Part shown: one piece after another, positions 1 through 12,300 of the stretch
Layout of the letters: every line of letters starts with the position of its first letter
Numbering within the stretch: position 1 is the first letter of the stretch
Origin: Ixodes scapularis
Taxonomy: Eukaryota > Arthropoda > Arachnida > Ixodida > Ixodidae
Direction: 5' to 3'
Length of the DNA: 64,000 nt
NCBI RefSeq assembly: GCF_016920785.2
Contig: NW_024609880.1
Span: forward strand, 51,546,296 to 51,610,295
Made by a program: the position numbers and the translations under genes
Notes under the pieces: model-generated
Database searches by the model: none
What the model was told of the DNA's origin: nothing
The model's input: only the letters and a program-made list of their open reading frames with translations

Positions 1-448
1 GTAGACCGACAGTGCCCCTGCTGGGAGACGCGCGAAGCGTGAACAAACATTTTGCTGCCTTAACTGGCCTTGTTCCGACAGGAATTTTCTGTTCTTCCAC
101 CATGGTGTGACTCATTTTGAATTTTTGTTTTAAATTCTTGTTGGAAACCGTAGCGTGTGTTTTCGAATGGCCGACTGTGTAGCAGACTTTGAGAATTTTA
201 CAACAGACTGTAGTTTCATGCGGTTCGTTTGCAGAAGACACGAAGGCAGCACGGCTGCAGTTTCCTTACCAAAACATAAAACAAACCTTGAAAAAAAAAA
301 GGAACACTTGTTGTTGACTTATGTGATGTAAAACGACCAGAATTTTTCTGGCCGTGATGTCATGAGTTGCAATTTTTTACCACTTATCGTCACTTGCAAG
401 TTCGATGATATGGATAAAAACAAATGGAAGTTTGGAGTCATTTTATTC
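1..448. other. no recognised feature
   Basis: AT-rich non-coding sequence left of the first TTAA MITE. No conserved protein match was seen on either strand. It probably belongs to the intron between the last visible P450 exon and exons beyond the left edge. Confidence 0.4.
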
Positions 449-452
449 TTAA

Positions 453-1147
453 AGGGGCACTGACACCATCAAAATCATATTTTTTTTATTATCCGAAACG
501 ATTGAAAACGATGCCGGGACATTGCTCTCAAAATTCGAAACTTGGAAATTCAATATTTCTGAATTAAAAGAAAAACAATTTCCAAATGCCAAATTTGAAG
601 TTTCCGCGTAATCCGCGCCAGTGCAGTGAGTCAAATTTTGCGGTCTCCTGGGACTCGACTTTCTTTGGGACCTCCGTTGCCACTGCGACCCGAAGCGAGG
701 CGGACGTGGCCAGGCGGGATAAAAGGGCGCCGGCACGGGAAAAAAACGGTTTCTTCCCCGTCTCGCCGATAAGCCACTGCTCGAGCGCCGCCAAGTTTTC
801 CGAGCGACATCACAGCGAAATTTGATTTTTGGTAATTCAAAAAGAGGGGCCGTAGTGCGTTTGCAATTGCGTTAAAAACCTTTTTTACGACTGCCGTTAT
901 TAAATGTTATAGAAATGTCGCCTACAAAGCTTCTAAATTTCCTGATTTTTGACGTCACCGATCAAAAGAACCAAGGAGGTGAGCACGGGAGATATAAACG
1001 CCAGAAATAAAAAGGCACGCGCGCGCGAGGGGAAATTTTTTTTCGCGATGCGTTTTTTTTTGTTTTTGTTTTTGCGTGTCTATGACTATAACTTGCATCG
1101 TTTTAGACAATAAAAAATAATACGACCTTTGGGGTGTCAGTGCCCCT
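453..1147. mobile_element. TTAA-flanked MITE, piggyBac-type, copy 1
   Basis: A 695-bp non-coding element bounded by TTAA on both sides (449-452 and 1148-1151). The terminal inverted repeat reads AGGGGCACTGACACC, with its complement at 1133-1147. A second copy lies at 23931-24601 in opposite orientation; its right-hand 30 bases mirror this copy's left-hand end. The TTAA target site is the hallmark of piggyBac transposition, so a piggyBac-family source is inferred. Short frames inside are chance. Confidence 0.85.
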
Positions 1148-1151
1148 TTAA

Positions 1152-1315
1152 AGGCCGACGTACCATCATCAGTTTTCTGCAGGGAAGATAATCCTCTTAG
1201 CGGTCCCCTCTCCTAAGCTGCGAGGGGAGCCAAGTTAGGGCAAGGGGAAACGTGGAGAGCATATCGGAAAGGAGGAGGCGGGCAAAAGTGGGAAGCGCGA
1301 AGCGTACGTCGGCCT
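1152..1315. mobile_element. small TTAA-flanked MITE abutting copy 1
   Basis: A 164-bp segment with inverted ends AGGCCGACGTAC / GTACGTCGGCCT. It lies between the TTAA at 1148-1151, shared with the neighbouring MITE, and another at 1316-1319. It is a different family from its neighbour. Sharing one TTAA implies insertion exactly at the other element's target site. Confidence 0.7.
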
Positions 1316-1579
1316 TTAAGCCAACATCGTGACAGCTGACATCCTGACACTGCGCTGATTTCCGTCGATGGGAGAAAAAATAAATTGTATAAAGACGGCA
1401 CGCGCAGAGCGGTTGGCCAATCGCGGATTTCGCCTACAGCGATCCTTTGGTAGCGCAATAGACCATTTGCGATATACCCCAAGCGCCCCGGCCCGCAATA
1501 GAGGAATCATGAGAACGGTGTTCCTTCAGCTCTTTAGTAATCGGTAGTTTCGACCCAATGCATGGTCACAGAGTTTCTG

Positions 1580-2045
1580 AGCGTAATTCGGAGTCACCTG
1601 AACAAGCGCCTGATATACCCCAGGACCTGTCATATCGCTTTAAAAATTTGTCCTCAATGTCGTTTTTCTTTTGGATGCTGTGCATGCTGTCCAGCCTTCA
1701 ACGGGATGAGCTGCAGAAATCTCTTACATTACTATCATTCTCGTACAACTTCAAAGACGCCGGTATTGAATTAGAAACGCTAAAAATGCTATAAACAGCC
1801 CCGCTGACTCCCAGCTAAATCCTGGTTTTTTGGTGTTGTGAATTATCGGCTTTTTAAGCCATTTTCGCTCAAACAACAATGACGAGAATGATAATAATGT
1901 AAGAGATTTCTGCAGCTCAACCAGGTTGAAAGGTGGATCGGACGCAATATATCAAGAATGCTGGCATTGACGAAACATTTGAAAAAGTGATATGACAGGT
2001 CCCTAAGGTATATCAGGAGCATGTTCAAGGTGACTCCGAATTACG
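1580..2045. repeat. foldback repeat with ~165-nt arms
   Basis: Bases 1580-1745 and the reverse complement of 1883-2045 align over nearly their whole length, both containing GGACCTGTCATATC and GAGCTGCAGAAATCTC. The arms differ by scattered substitutions and small indels, so this is an old inverted repeat or foldback transposon. The ~140-bp spacer is unrelated. Overlapping short frames are not genes. Confidence 0.75.
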
Positions 2046-2254
2046 CCGAAAAGCCGTGTAATCACTGGGGACCGTTCCCATGATTCCTAGAGTTCGGGTC
2101 GGGACACTTGGGAACATAGGAAGTGGTCTATTCGCTAGTAGTCACCGACGGTTTGAGAAACGCAGAGTGGGATCTATTATGTTTACACTCTTAGCTCTGC
2201 AATTCGTTCTTCGGCATCCTTATCGGCAGGTGCAGCAATTTCATTGGTCGAGGA

Positions 2255-2420
2255 ACGATATTAAAAAGGCTCATGACGAAAATAAGGGGGACAAAGGACA
2301 AACATAAATCTCCAAACGCTGTGTTTGTCCTTTGTCCGCCTTCTCCAAAGCTTATTTTCGTCATTCTTGTCCAAGTCGTTTGCACATTTGCACTTAATTG
2401 CATTATATCATCGTGACTCG
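2255..2420. repeat. inverted-arm remnant of the tRNA-hairpin SINE
   Basis: Contains the arm motifs GGGGGACAAAGGACAAAC and GTTTGTCCTTTGTCC head to head, followed by a CATTCTTGTCCAAGT tail. These match the arms of the unit at 52320-52545, but the tRNA-like centre is missing and the two arms nearly touch. Confidence 0.65.
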
Positions 2421-2429
2421 CCACGTCCT

Positions 2430-3255
2430 GGGTTTGTTGAGCTCTCACAGACACTAAAAAGCGCAAAGAGCAGCATGAAGGAGGAGGCGAACTCCTCTTA
2501 CGGTCGGCACAGACGCAGTTTTAATTTTTTAATTGCATTTCTATATTCTCGGAGTGTCTACAGAGATGTCAAAGCACAAACTATTTGTCATTCTACTTAA
2601 TATTGCGTTTAGCGGTGCGGCAGTCTCAATCGGTATTCTGAACGGGCTATAATTTTTTTTCTTCTATTACCCAGAATATGTGATAGCATGGGCACAGCTG
2701 CAAATAATCATAAATACAATTACGTCTCTCGAAAAAAAAATATTTGGTCAGATTCCTTTGTGGAAGAGATGGAATCCAAAACTTTTGTCATTTTCGAAAG
2801 CATAGCGTGCATTATGATAACTCTAATGTCACTGACAAGGTGAGAACAACAAGGAAGAGCTCCACTTGTTTCTCTCAAGCTGAGTCTCCCCCTCGAAAAC
2901 GCTTCAACGTCTCGTGCACATCAAGCGCGCGCGCAATGTCAAAGCACAGTGGAAGGCATGGCGCGCGTAGTGGAGGCCAGGTGTTTGAAGGACATGCATG
3001 TCGTTTTCACTCTGTCAGTGTCTATAGTGACATCATTGAGCCTACAATACGATACAAATAAGCAAGACCGATGACATGCACATTTGAAGCCGGAGACGAC
3101 GGATGGGAGAAGAGGATGAGATGAGACGCGTCTGAAATCCGGTTTCAAAGAAATGCGACCGAAACCCGCTCGCCTACTTGCTTACTTTGTTTTCGAAAGA
3201 ACGATAGTGGCGTTAGGCGGTTAAACTGGACTGCATAAAGAAGAGAAAAAATTAC
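2430..3255. other. intronic sequence without recognised features
   Basis: Downstream of the last visible P450 exon on the minus strand. Both strands were read for the P450 PERF and heme-binding (FxxGxRxCxG) motifs and neither was seen. Only short chance frames are present. Confidence 0.4.
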
Positions 3256-3347
3256 CTCGGCGCTGGCGGATACATGCGCAGTGTTTCTGACACAACGCAG
3301 TGTAGGTATTCGAGCTTGGAGACGGCGTCAAGGCTTGGTTCTGGACC
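3256..3347 (-). CDS. P450 exon: K-helix ExxR
   Basis: Acceptor CTTCTACAG, donor GTAATT. It encodes GPEPSLDAVSKLEYLHCVVS then ETLRMYPPAPR. Glutamate and arginine of the ExxR K-helix are intact. It ends with two bases of the next codon, so at least one more exon must follow, carrying the PERF and heme-cysteine motifs; none is found between 1 and 3200. Confidence 0.93.
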
Positions 3348-6300
3348 CTGTAGAAGGAGATGAATGAAAAACATTATAAGACCTAAACACAAGCTGTTCT
3401 TTTCTTCTTAATAATGAGATATGCCTGCATTATGCTCTTTCAGGGTAATTCTTATTTGATTTTATATGTTACGCTTCCAACTGGTATTATAATCTAGATT
3501 GCATGCTGAAAACAAGCATATACGAGTTGTGAAACTCGTATATGCTTGTTTATGCTTATTTTATTTTATGCTATTAGCTTATTTCACAACTCGTAGTTGT
3601 GAAATATTAAATTAATGAAAAGAAACAAATTTGAAACTACCGACTCTCTTAGTTCACAGTAAACTGATGAGTAGAAACTTTCCTTTTTTGTTTTTACAAA
3701 ATATTTTATTGGGTTACATAATGCTGTACTGAGCTGCCGAAATATCAGGATTTTGAAAATTTCACTGCAGACGACCCTCAAAGTTGTTTTGAATAGGTTT
3801 GTTCTCGGTTTCCACCGCTATTGTAACAGGAAGAAAACATCATTCTTATATTTTGTGCTTAATATCAGTGGTCAATGTTAAATGCAGGCAGCGAAATTTG
3901 ACGGCGGCATTCTTATGGCATTAAAAGAGCAGAAGATAGTATAACCAACGTTTCAGCGCTCTATATTAACACCATCTAGACAGCACGTCTTGCTGTCTAA
4001 ATGGTATATTGCGCGCGCTGCTAGCCAAGTATCGGCAGCTAGCGCGCTCGCAGCTAGCAAAGTCACGCCCGTGGCCGAATAATTATCGTACTTGACTCCT
4101 ACGCAAAGGGCCGAGGTTCGATACAAAGAGGGAGCGTCACAGGCGTTGAGGGTCGGCAGAGTAGCATGAACGAGCGCAAGAGCGAGACTGCCTCGGGATT
4201 GCCACGCGGGGCCCCTTACACGCGTGGGCCTCTGGAGATATCGGACCATAGTCCACTGAACTCAAGAAGGTAGGGCGAGGGAAAGGAAGGCCGGGCAGGC
4301 GGAAAGCAGACGGAACGCTGGGGAGTAGGGGGGAAACCTCATCCTCTCTTTAGCGTTTCGTCTGCTTCCTCCTCCCCGGCTTTCCTTCCCTTCGCCCTAC
4401 CTTCTTGAGTTGCATCGGACTATTGAAGGTTCGGTGCGTAGAACATTCGAAGCTCGAATAAGCAACAGAGTTCTCGAATACACCGCAACGCGACATTTAC
4501 TGAAATAACATAAAGGTGTGTCCGCTCCCAGGTATCGAACCTCGGCGCCTTGCGTGGAGCCAAGCACGCTAACCATTCGGCCACGGGCGGGCCGCTTAGT
4601 TGGCTAGCTGCGCGCGCGGCAATACGATAAGTATATCGAGAGCAGCAACATTAGGATGATTTTTTTTTATTTACAAAATATATTAGACAATAAGGACAGG
4701 GAGTGTGACAGCATAAACTATATCGTAGCGATTTGGAACTGAAACTTTCTTCGCAGCTCCAATGGCGTATACATTTAATCCCCTTGGCTTCGCTAGACTG
4801 GTGAAACACATTTTGGCCACCGAGCCGCGTCAGTTCTCGCTCCACACTTGCGTAGACGGTAACGGCACTGCACACTCCTTCGCGTGTTTTCCGCTGGCGG
4901 GCGTCGCGTCTTCTGGGGTTGCGAGCACACGCGGAGCAAGGGAATGGTGAACCAACACCGCCTATAAGACAAGAACCGCGCATTTTCCCCCAGAAAACGC
5001 CATCCCTAATAGGTCCACACAGCGCCGCATAGCTGGCGTCAGCGTCGCCGCCGCTGAGTGTCTTGCAGCGTTTCACAAGGACCGCGACGCTACCACGCGG
5101 AGACGCCAGTACGGACGATTCCGCCGCTTTGCGGTAACTCTCGTCGAGCAATTCAGCACGTTTAACGCTTGGGGTAGGTCAGAGATCCAATAAAGATAAC
5201 ACCATGCACGGGCCTTAGGTTTTTGGTTGGTATTGCGCTCGGACGGCCATCTTGCATGTGGCAAAGTCGATTTTTTGGAGCGTTGCATAGGCTGGGCGGC
5301 ATCCTGCTGAAGACACGTTTTCTGCTCGTTCGCCGTCATTCGCCTAAGGAGTTTTGATTTTATATCATTTGGAAACGATCATAGTTGCCTTTGAGACAAC
5401 ACGTGGAAATTTTTGCGAAAGCTCAGCGCCGCAGGAGAAAGGCACAATTCGGTGACTGCAGGTCTCGAGGCGTGATCAAAGCTTTCTTGGCACGCCGAAG
5501 TGTTGCGTCTCTGTGCTTTCGTACGCTTGGATACCAATCAAAAATCGATGCTGTGAAAAATGTTTGAAGGTGTGTCGCGCGTAGGTGCGCCTGCAAAATA
5601 TATCGGCCACGGAGTTCTGAATCGTCCAGCTGTTCCGATGAGTTGCTATCAATAAAGGAAAAAACAAACAGTTTGCTATTATGCACTATTAACCACGGCT
5701 ATGTTACAAATCTCCTAGAATGGGTCCCATGGCAGCACAATTAGAGCAACTCTGGGAAGCAAGGTTCGTTTTCGAGTTTAAAAGTAGGAAATGGCGAAAT
5801 CGAAAATATCTTGAATCGCGGCCCATATGGGGGGGGGGGGGGGGGGGGGGGAGGAGAGGAGGGGGGTCGTGTGCAATCTGTCCTCGTTACCGCCGCCGTA
5901 TCCCCATCCCCCTCTTCCGTCGCCACCGGATCAAGCTTGTTTCTGGACCGCGAGTGCCGGAGTTATAAATGCAGTCGCCAGAATAAAGTAAAACCCTGGT
6001 CCAGACTCGCATACGCTTTCACGCACGTTGAACTCGCGAAACACATCCACACGACGTCGATTTTGCGAAGGCACAAAGACGCAGAACTTCGCCGTGCCAA
6101 GGAAGCTTTGATCAAGCTGCGAGACCGGCGAGACTTGGGTTCAACGAGTTGCGGCTTTTTCCTGAGGTGCTGCGATTTTATTAAAATCTCCACCTTTTCT
6201 CAAAGGGAACTATGACCGACTACACGAGGTTAAAAAAAAAAAAAGCTTATACGGCGAAGGACGACCAACGAGCAGAAAACGTCTCTTCAGGACGCTGCCG

Positions 6301-9300
6301 CCCAGCCTCCGCAACGCTCCAAAAGTTTGACTTAGGTACATGCAAGATGGCCGTCCGGTGGCCGTACTTGCGCTGCAGCGACCAAGTGGGGATGCGCGAT
6401 TCAAGAAATTGTTTGTAGAGATGAGTACCCTAGCACGCGGCGATGCAAAGACACAAGCGTCTGCCGTGTGCCGTCCAAAAGACCTGTCTGCCGCATGGTG
6501 AGGTTCGGGGAGTTTAACTAACGACGACGTAACGCGCATTATTTGACTTCTAGGAGGTGTTGGGTGAACTCACATGTTTTGCGAAACAGTCGTCGACTTC
6601 TTGTCTCAGCCTGTCTTGAATGTCGGGGCACAAAGCCAGCTGATACACGGCGAAGGCGATCGTGGTCGACGTTGTTTCGAAACCCGCCGTGAAGAACAAC
6701 ACACACTGCGACAGGGCTTCGTCTTGTGTCAGGGCTGAAAGTGGCGGATCACGGCACGGTTGAATTTAGCAAGCCATCGGCGAATTCTTAGAACACGTTT
6801 AAAGCGTGGACAGAGACACAGTAGGCAGCTAGCTTTGCGTCTACCCGCAAATCGAACGTTTGTAAAGCAGCGTGCGTGTAGTCAAACAAAATGTAAACGA
6901 ACATTTTGTGATGAACGAGGTCTCCGACTTCTGCTCGCTCCCAAGGTTGTAGAGACTGTTCTCCATGTCTTGGACACCGTCGCTGCCGACTTCCGCGATA
7001 CCCGACTCTTGGGCATCTACCATGAGCTGGAGAAAGTCCTGATGCTTCTGAAATGTTTACGAAGCAATAGCGTGGTAATATACATAATAGAATATTAGAA
7101 TGCATTTAAACAATTTTAAAAATCCTTTAGAAATTGAGGATATACTCTGAAACCAACGCCAGGTTTTAGGCTCCGTATATTGTTTTTGCGACAGACAGAG
7201 AGCGATCATAACATTATATAATGTGTGAACATGTACTTACGATATTAGCTTCTTTTCGCTTTTCGATAATGCTTACGCATATATCCTTGAAGTAAACAAA
7301 GATCTCCGTCGGAAAAAATTTCGGGCTGAGCACTTTGAACAGTGACGGAAACAGGTTTGAAAGAACAACTGAAATGTAAACGGAGAGCTCATGAATTAAC
7401 TTTGAAATCCAAATACTGTTTTTGTTGGCCATACTTACTTATAACCAGCAGAAGTGGATTAATTGTAGTCGTGAACGCCTTCCTGGCTTTCGTTACAAAT
7501 TCATTCGTCTGATTGGAATGCGAGTCAACTTTAGTTCCAAACGCGCACCTGCCGATGACGTCCAGTGTGTAATGGCCGAAGAACCTAAACAACAAATAAG
7601 GTATAACACTTAAGGGGCCCTGTAACAATTTCTGTACTTTCAGTAAATACCGCTTACAATTGTTTCTTAACATCCCTAACTTACGGAACACAGGTTAGTT
7701 TCTTTACCTACGGAAAGGAAGTCGCAGAAAATAATTAAATAAGAATGAGCAGCGTTCACTCCTTAACTCGGAACCGGAACAAGCGGCCTCGTGATCTGGA
7801 GCCGATTATATGCTGCCAGTTTCTATGACAGCGACGCGCTCGGCGTTGGTAAGGCACTGGACACAGGCTGCAGTTCCACAGATTGTTAAGGTTCGGTTAT
7901 TTCCCTCATCGCAGGGATTGGGCACGAGACACTACGCGAAGGTATGTCGAGCCATTGATTTCCACGAGCCCAAATCGAACGCCCGCGCAGTGCTTGTGTC
8001 CACTGTATAAGCCGGATTTAAATATCGTCCCCGTGGGGATCGCAAAGCTTGATGACGAAACCCTACAGATCTCGTTGTTGGCCACGCCATCCATCTGATC
8101 CCCACAACTTCGTCATCAGGTGTTGCGAAGGAGATACTTTATGTGTGAGGGGGGGGGGGGGGGGGGGGGGGAGGTTCGCATTGCTTTCTACGAGTTAAGG
8201 TTTCGTTTTAACGGAGGTCAAAACGAGATGTACCCCGACGTCACGGGGACGTGTCAAAATTTGCCGAGAGTCGTGTGTAGGAGGTGGTATATGTACGATT
8301 GTGCCAACAGACCTTTTGTGAAATCCCCCAAGCTCCCCGGCCCGCGTGCGAGGAGTTGTGGGAGAGACTGCCCCTCGCCTGGCCGCTCTGCCTTGAGATC
8401 GCATTGCCTTGTTGCTTGCCTCCTCTTAATCCTCTGTTTTTTGATTCCCTTACCTGTTTTAATCTGTTTACGTGTATTTTTTTTATTGCTTCTAAGTGCT
8501 TCTATTGTCTTCTACACGTGATATTTCTTGTATATTTATTTTATTTGTGTCTTTATTTTACCTTTCTCGACGGGAGTACCGACGGACAACACGCCGCTTC
8601 GCGCGTCGTTCCCCAGGTGAATACTACCGTTGCTACCGATTCTTATCGCGCTGTTAGCTGTTCATTTTGGTTCAATTCGACCCTCGTGCAGTCGAGAGGA
8701 GCCGTTTAAGAACACCCGCGCACATGTCATAGGGGTAAGCAGAGCTCTGAATCAAGAATCGCGACGCGGGAGCCGAGTGCACCGTGATTTGGCTGCCAGC
8801 GCTCGCTCCGCTGACTCGCACTGCAGCGTATGCCTTCGAGTGCCGCTTACTTGACCAAGATACAGCACGCCGCTTTGTCACCGCGAACCATTTGTCCGAA
8901 TGTTTGCGAAGCTGAGGCACATGCAACGCTGCGGCGCCTCACAACTGCGCGCAGCGGCGCGAGCCCTTCGCAAGCGCCGGTGGCCCAACGTCGCGGCTTG
9001 TATGCGCTGAACAGATAAAAATAGGTAATAGAATAAAAAAACAGAGGATTAAGAGGAGGCAAGTGACAGGGCATTGCGATCTCAAGGCAGAGCGGCCAGG
9101 CGTGGCACAGTCTCTCCCACAATTCCTCGCGCGCGGGCGGGGCGATTGGGAAAATAGCAAATCGCCTATAGAGTTTAGTAGCTGCTGCGTCGGAGACGTT
9201 TCGTGTGTGTCCCCTTTTTCGTCAGCAGTATCCGGGTTTTCAAAAATCTGTAAGGTAATTAGCTCACCTGTCTACTCACTCTATCTTTAATTCTCCTCTT

Positions 9301-12300
9301 TCTCTGCGTGAAAAAAAGTGCCCGCCAAATGTCGTGATTATGCTCGGTGAAACGCGCGTAAATATGTTGAAAATACGTGCTATGTGGGTCGGCCTTAAAC
9401 CGCTCGACGGGTGCAATGGAGACAAGGGCAGCCAGCTTTGCGTCTAGCCCCTAATCATTGGCACCAGCGCTCGGCGTTCTGACGTCTCCGCAGGCTCTCG
9501 TCTTCTCTCCCTCAGTTTCCGCCCACATAAGAGTTGCGCCACCCGCGATAGTAGCTGAGTTAGCGTCCATACTCACTGTTTGATGTCCAGCTCTTCATTG
9601 TTTTCTGCCGCTTTATGCAAGTGTTCGCAAGTGAGCTTCGCACAATCTTGAATGAGGCCATTCATCTGCAATTGAAAAAAAAAAAAACAGCGTTAAGTTC
9701 CGAAGCGCTGTTTTGTCAACTCTTGTTTATGTTTCTTTGTAGCCGCCCCAGCGTACCAGCGGCAGTGGTGTGACCTTGAGGAGAAGGAGGTAACGCAGGG
9801 AGTGCCCCGGGAATTTTTTTTTCTTTCTTATGTTTGTCGTCTATCGCGTGGAAACTATGATGTGCCTGATCCGGCGCCTCTATGTCGCGTCGGATTCAGG
9901 GAAACGTGCAAAGTTTTGGAAGCTTTAAGTTGAAGTAGTAACTGGAGGCCTTTATTGTGACTGGTTCAGTCCCGGTCACGTGATAAAGCCACCTTTGAAC
10001 TGATTGCTCGTGTGGTCCGTCAGAGAGGGAAAGGTTGAATTTTGAAGAAAAGAACGAGGGTGGATCTTGAGATACTTTGGCTGAGTCTCTGGACGAGTAA
10101 AGGCCTGTCCAAACAGGACACTTCAGAAATCGTGAGGCGACACGACTCCGGCAAAAATCGTGGAAGTTGAAGCGTCCGGCAGTCTGATGTCCGTTCAAAC
10201 ACTACCGAGCAAACATCACGATTTTCCTCCTCGCTTCCTCCGATTTTCGGTGACATTGGTAGTCGTCAGACTTGACGTCACACGCCGCCTGCCAATGCTG
10301 TCCATCTGTTCTGCAGGTCCCTCGCATCCTGGACCGTGTTCTAAAACTTACTCCATCTTACTCCAGGATAAGATGTAGCGGGCCATTCGTCACATGCCAA
10401 ATTGGTTATATAGGACATCTTGTAACAGGACTGTTCGTCACGGCGGAACATTTGTCGAGGGATGATTCGTCAATTGGGCCACCCGTTACACTGTGAGAAC
10501 TAGTTCGCCCCCTATTTTTGTCAACCTCCCGATGCAGTCAGCCCATTGGGCTGTGACCGCTAGTTCGTCCCCCCAATTTGAGTCAACCTCCGAAAGTTCG
10601 AATTCTCGCAAGGTCAGCTGAGCATATCGAGGTCAAGGATGTGAAGCAAATGTTTGGGTCTCTGGCTTCAATTCGAAAAAAAGGAAGTGAAAGCAGGCGA
10701 GAAGTGGAGCGATGCTACTTCATGGCTGATTTTCGTATACGTGCAGCTGAAGGAACGAGTCAACGTGCCACTGGATATGTCGCAGAAAAGGTGAGTCCAA
10801 GGCGGAAATTACAACAAATCCGGATGTCAGTCGAATCATCGCCATTTCAAGCAGCCACAAGCATGCGGGGGACACGACGAAACTCCGCCTGCTCAAGACC
10901 CGTCCTCGGACTAAAAATAGAAAAAAAAAATCGTGTGTCAAAAACTACAACAGCAACAACAACAGCAACAGCAACAACTACAACAACAACAACGTTTTTA
11001 CCTCTAGTTTTAAAGCATTAGGTTTTCTAAAAAAAATTCTCGTCACTGTGGGGAGCCGCAAAACTCTGCAGCAAATTATTTTAGACGCCGCATCTGCCAT
11101 CAGTGAAAACACCGCTTCATAGGTGCCTGCCCCGTCGTCACTGTGGCGAGTCATAAGGAACAAAGGCAGCGCGCGACATCCAGCTACAGTGTATACCGTC
11201 CACCAGAGGGGACATCCGAGTTCCCGTGGAGTTGAATGTAATGCCGCGGTGATCGATGGTGGCGTGGATTTTTCTTAATGCTTTTTGCATCTCATTGCAG
11301 GCGACATATAAAAACGAATCCTCTCTCCTGCATGATAGTGGAGACGGCTACTCAGCAAGGATCCTCATCTTCGCAACCGAGAACTTGCACCACTTGACTC
11401 AGTCTACCGTGTTGATAGTAGACGGCACCTTTGAGGTGACGCCACCCCTATTCTACTAGCTGTACACCGTGCACGCTGTTCTTCATGGAGTGGTAATGCC
11501 AATGGCGTACGGGCTGCTACCAAGCGAGTCAGATGTCTATTACTCGTATTTTTACAGTCACCAGTAGCATCGTTTCTCCTACTGCAGTTTGAACAAATGG
11601 GCGAGGTAGTAAATAATTACTTTAAATAATTTTGTGCTAGAATTATTTGTTCCTCCATTGTTCTGCCAAGTTTTTTGCTGCTCTTCTCAACGCCATCGGT
11701 CCCCTCATCACTGAAGTCGTGTACTCGTATTTCGAAATCGCAGCTATGAACGCCGTCCAAAATTGCATACTTAGCTCCAGGATTCAAAATGTTTTTTTTT
11801 TTTTATCTGAACCAATCGGTGTACCGGAGGGTCAGCGCTTCCGGCATGCAGATTACGTACAACACACAAGAGGACTTTGCATTGGTGGCGAATGACCTAG
11901 ACCTCTGTGAATATGATATAAGGCTCTTTTATGTCAATCCCAATATAACAATATTCTTCTTTTCATTTTTTCAGATGAGAATGTTCATTTCTTCTGACCG
12001 CTGAAATCTCAAAAGCATTTCGAGATTTAATGGAGGTCATCCCAGTGGAGGCAGTTCCAGTGGCGAACTATTTTGAAGACTCCAACGTCGGCCGACCCCG
12101 ACGGAATGGTCTGTGTTCCGCACTCTTTCTGCCGGAGGTGTGGCCCGTCAGGGAGTCCACTTTGGAGGACATGCCGAGAACAATCAACAGCGTCTAGGCG
12201 TGGCACAAAGGTTTTCAGTTAAGTTTTCTAAAGTCGGGCAAGAAGGTGTTACGCATCAGATATACGCATACGTGACAATGGTTATTGTAGAATAATGCAA

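Noticed and set aside
4651..5151. 166-codon minus-strand frame
   Set aside because: No domain, overlaps foldback arms and lacks supporting context; treated as chance.
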